Positions 6,041 through 7,136 of a stretch of 7,136 nucleotides of DNA are shown here, in pieces. The notes beneath the pieces are model-generated. The model saw nothing but the letters and a program-made list of their open reading frames with translations, was not told the origin of the DNA and made no database searches. The stretch is taken from NCBI GenBank assembly GCA_945952355.1, contig CAMFIW010000137.1:1-7136 (forward strand), read 5' to 3'. The stretch comes from an uncultured Phenylobacterium sp. Its GTDB lineage: Bacteria > Pseudomonadota > Alphaproteobacteria > Caulobacterales > Caulobacteraceae. Each line of letters starts with the position of its first letter. The stretch's first letter is position 1. The position numbers and the translations under genes were made by a program.

Positions 6041-6178
6041 CTAGCGCGACGCCGACGCCACGGCGGGGTCGGCCGCGGCGAGCACCCCGAGTTTCCAAAA
6101 TCCCAGGGTGGCCGCGCTGCTCAGGGCGGCGGAGAGGACGAAGGCGACTAGAGGCAGGGAAAGCGACCGATGGAGCAT
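6041..6178 (-). CDS. Small single-span membrane protein ORF in the rod operon, 45 residues (unrecognised)
   Basis: A 45-codon ORF from ATG at 6178 to TAG at 6041, 10 nt after the fliE stop. It has the best ribosome binding site in the window: AGGAGG with 5-nt spacing, formed partly by the fliE stop itself (TGAGGAGG). The product has a basic start (MLHRS), a hydrophobic Ala/Leu-rich stretch (LPLVAFVLSAALSSAATLGF, 8-27), then WKLGVLAAADPAVASASR. It could be a single membrane helix or a signal-peptide-like segment; no lipobox cysteine is present. Most codons end in G or C. I do not recognise a family. Position after flgB-flgC-fliE suggests co-transcription with the rod genes, but a flagellar role is inference only. 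Confidence 0.62.
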   Translation of the reverse strand: MLHRSLSLPLVAFVLSAALSSAATLGFWKLGVLAAADPAVASASR

Positions 6179-6183
6179 GGGAG

Positions 6184-6189
6184 CCTCCT
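6184..6189 (-). promoter_or_regulatory. Strong ribosome binding site of the 45-residue microprotein, overlapping the fliE stop
   Basis: The minus strand reads AGGAGG five bases ahead of ATG 6178. The last base of the fliE TGA begins just before it (TGAGGAGG). It is a perfect anti-SD match located exactly at the start of an otherwise overlooked ORF. That is the main evidence that the ORF is translated, probably coupled to fliE termination. Confidence 0.7.
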
Positions 6190-6497
6190 CAGATCGGCAT
6201 GCGCATGATTTCCTGATAGGCGTTGATCACCTGATCGCGCACCGCCATCACGGTCTCGAGGCTGGTCTCGGCGGCCGACAGCGCGGTGGCGACGTCGATC
6301 AGCTGGGCCTTGCCCTGGGCGTGGGCGACGATCTGGGTCTCGGCGTTCTTGGACGCGTGCATCGCGTCCGTCATGGCGGTTTTCACCATGGCGCCGAAGT
6401 CCATTCCACCTTCCGAGGCGCCGGTGGCGCCGGGGGTCGGGACACCGCTGTTCTGGGTGGCGGCGTAGGCCTTGGCGGCGGCAAGCGCGGTCATCAT
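6189..6497 (-). CDS. fliE: Flagellar hook-basal body protein FliE (MS-ring/rod junction)
   Basis: FliE is the small adaptor that joins the MS ring to the proximal rod, and is among the first proteins exported by the flagellar gate. The 102 residues are normal in length. A low-complexity Gly/Ala/Pro N-terminal part (1-31) is followed by the conserved helical part: [14 protein letters not shown] (32-45), [35 protein letters not shown] (68-102). The ending [10 protein letters not shown] is the family signature. ATG codons at 6497 and 6494 are adjacent, and either may be used; only a weak GAG lies upstream. The gap to the flgC stop is 13 nt, so it belongs to a flgB-flgC-fliE operon. Its stop codon overlaps the ribosome binding site of the following microprotein. 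Confidence 0.95.
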   Translation of the reverse strand: MMTALAAAKAYAATQNSGVPTPGATGASEGGMDFGAMVKTAMTDAMHASKNAETQIVAHAQGKAQLIDVATALSAAETSLETVMAVRDQVINAYQEIMRMPI

Positions 6498-6510
6498 GGC
6501 TCAGATCGCC

Positions 6511-6930
6511 CTATTTGCGGATCAGGTCGAGCGTGCGGTTGTCCATCGCTCGCGCGGTCTCGATCACGTTGAGATTGGCCTCATAGGCTCGTTGCGCCTC
6601 GCGCATGTCGAGAGCCTCCACGAGCGTGTCCACGTTGGGCAGCTTCACATAACCCTTGGCGTCGGCCGAAGGGTGTCCAGGCTCGTACTCGGTGCGGAAG
6701 TCCGACCGATCCGGATCGACCTTGACCATCTTCACGCCCTGGCCGCCGGGCACGTCGACCGGGCGAAACACCGGGATCTGGCGCCGATAGGGATCGCCGC
6801 CGGCGGTCTTCGAGGTCGAGTTCGCGTTGGCGATGTTCTCGGCGATGATCCGCATGCGCCCCTGCTCGGCGCGCAGGGCCGAGACTGCGATCGACTGCGC
6901 GGCGGAGCCTGGCGCTTTGATGTCGGGCAT
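6511..6930 (-). CDS. flgC: Flagellar basal-body rod protein FlgC
   Basis: FlgC is a proximal-rod protein exported to the periplasm by the flagellar type III apparatus, so it lacks a Sec signal. The 139 residues match the family length. It shows the rod/hook N-terminal motif SIAVSALRAEQGRMRIIAENIANANST (13-39, including ENIANANST), then DPYRRQIPVFRPV (46-58). The FlgC core is YEPGHPSADAKGYVKLPNV (82-100), and the C-terminal helix is DMREAQRAYEANLNVIETARAMDNRTLDLI (108-137). The ATG at 6930 has a good ribosome binding site, GGGGAGG (6939-6945), 8 nt upstream within the 19-nt gap after flgB. It is the second gene of flgB-flgC-fliE. Confidence 0.97.
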   Translation of the reverse strand: MPDIKAPGSAAQSIAVSALRAEQGRMRIIAENIANANSTSKTAGGDPYRRQIPVFRPVDVPGGQGVKMVKVDPDRSDFRTEYEPGHPSADAKGYVKLPNVDTLVEALDMREAQRAYEANLNVIETARAMDNRTLDLIRK

Positions 6931-6949
6931 CTAGTCGGCCTCCCCTTCG

Positions 6950-7136
6950 TCAGCGGCCCGGCGCGCGGGCGGCCATTCGCAGCAGGTTCAGGGACTTCTG
7001 GTAGAAGCCGATGGCGGCGTCATAGTTCATTCGCGCGTCGCTCATCTTGATCATCTCCTCCTCCAACACGACCTGGCTGCGGTGGAGCGTGGTTTCGGAG
7101 TCGGCGCTCTTCTTGCCCCTGAACTCAGCCCCCGCC
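6950..7136 (-). CDS. flgB: Flagellar basal-body rod protein FlgB, C-terminal 61 residues (cut by the window end)
   Basis: An open frame enters from the right edge (first complete codon at 7135) and ends with TGA at 6950. The 61 visible residues read as the C-terminal part of a rod protein: FRGKKSADSETTLHRSQVVLEEEMIKMSDARMNYDAAIGFYQKSLNLLRMAARAPGR. The pattern of EMIKMSDARMNYDAAIGFYQKSLNLLRMA (positions 28-56 of the fragment) matches the FlgB C-terminal helix, which packs in the rod. FlgB is normally around 130 residues, so about half is missing beyond the window. Its place 19 nt ahead of flgC gives the standard flgB-flgC-fliE order. The promoter of this operon, and any CtrA or sigma-54 site, would lie outside the window. 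Confidence 0.9.
   Translation of the reverse strand, partial: AGAEFRGKKSADSETTLHRSQVVLEEEMIKMSDARMNYDAAIGFYQKSLNLLRMAARAPGR

Noticed and set aside
6472..7050. 192-codon plus-strand ORF opposite flgC and flgB
   Set aside because: It is a His/Arg/Gly-rich antisense shadow of two clearly recognised rod genes, with no ribosome binding site or motif.

Overview
This is a GC-rich fragment, with third codon positions almost all G or C. It carries two blocks of flagellar genes on the minus strand, separated by a small accessory block. The order fliQ-fliR-flhB followed by a two-TM, PAS-containing sensor kinase that looks like CckA, with a near-perfect CtrA box ahead of fliQ, points to an alphaproteobacterium, most likely Caulobacterales (Caulobacter, Phenylobacterium or a relative). 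The genus cannot be fixed from the sequence alone.

Layout from the left: bases 1-51 are not genomic. They are an Illumina Nextera P5/i5/transposase adapter left on the contig end, and they put a false C-terminus on the truncated cckA. Then, all on the minus strand and read from right to left, come fliQ (2458-2721), fliR (1695-2453) and flhB (615-1691), packed with 3-4 nt gaps, then cckA (N-terminal part only, 52-477) after a 137-nt leader. FliQ, FliR and FlhB are core membrane parts of the flagellar type III export gate. CckA is the kinase that, through ChpT, phosphorylates CtrA. A CtrA-like site (2785-2799) lies 63-78 nt upstream of the fliQ start, so the fragment appears to hold both an input (CckA) and an output (the fliQ operon) of the CtrA pathway.

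The middle block starts with a plus-strand gene for a RibD C-terminal/dihydrofolate-reductase-like protein (2910-3554). Its leader contains an inverted repeat and a GC hairpin. It converges, stop codon on stop codon, with a minus-strand ABC importer of the glycine betaine/choline (OpuC/Yeh/Osm) type: an ATPase without CBS domains (5089-5859) and a permease fused to its substrate-binding protein (3551-5092).

The right block (minus strand) is flgB (C-terminal end only), flgC and fliE, the proximal rod and MS-ring/rod junction genes. Directly after fliE, and too short for ordinary ORF calling, lie two single-span membrane microproteins of 45 and 42 codons. The first has a perfect AGGAGG ribosome binding site overlapping the fliE stop. 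The second begins at the base after the stop of the first. No terminator is visible between these and the ABC genes, so the importer may be transcribed as a tail of the rod operon.

The least explained items are the tandem microproteins and the accessory block sitting between fliE and fliQ. No CRISPR array, tRNA, rRNA, transposase or prophage gene was seen.
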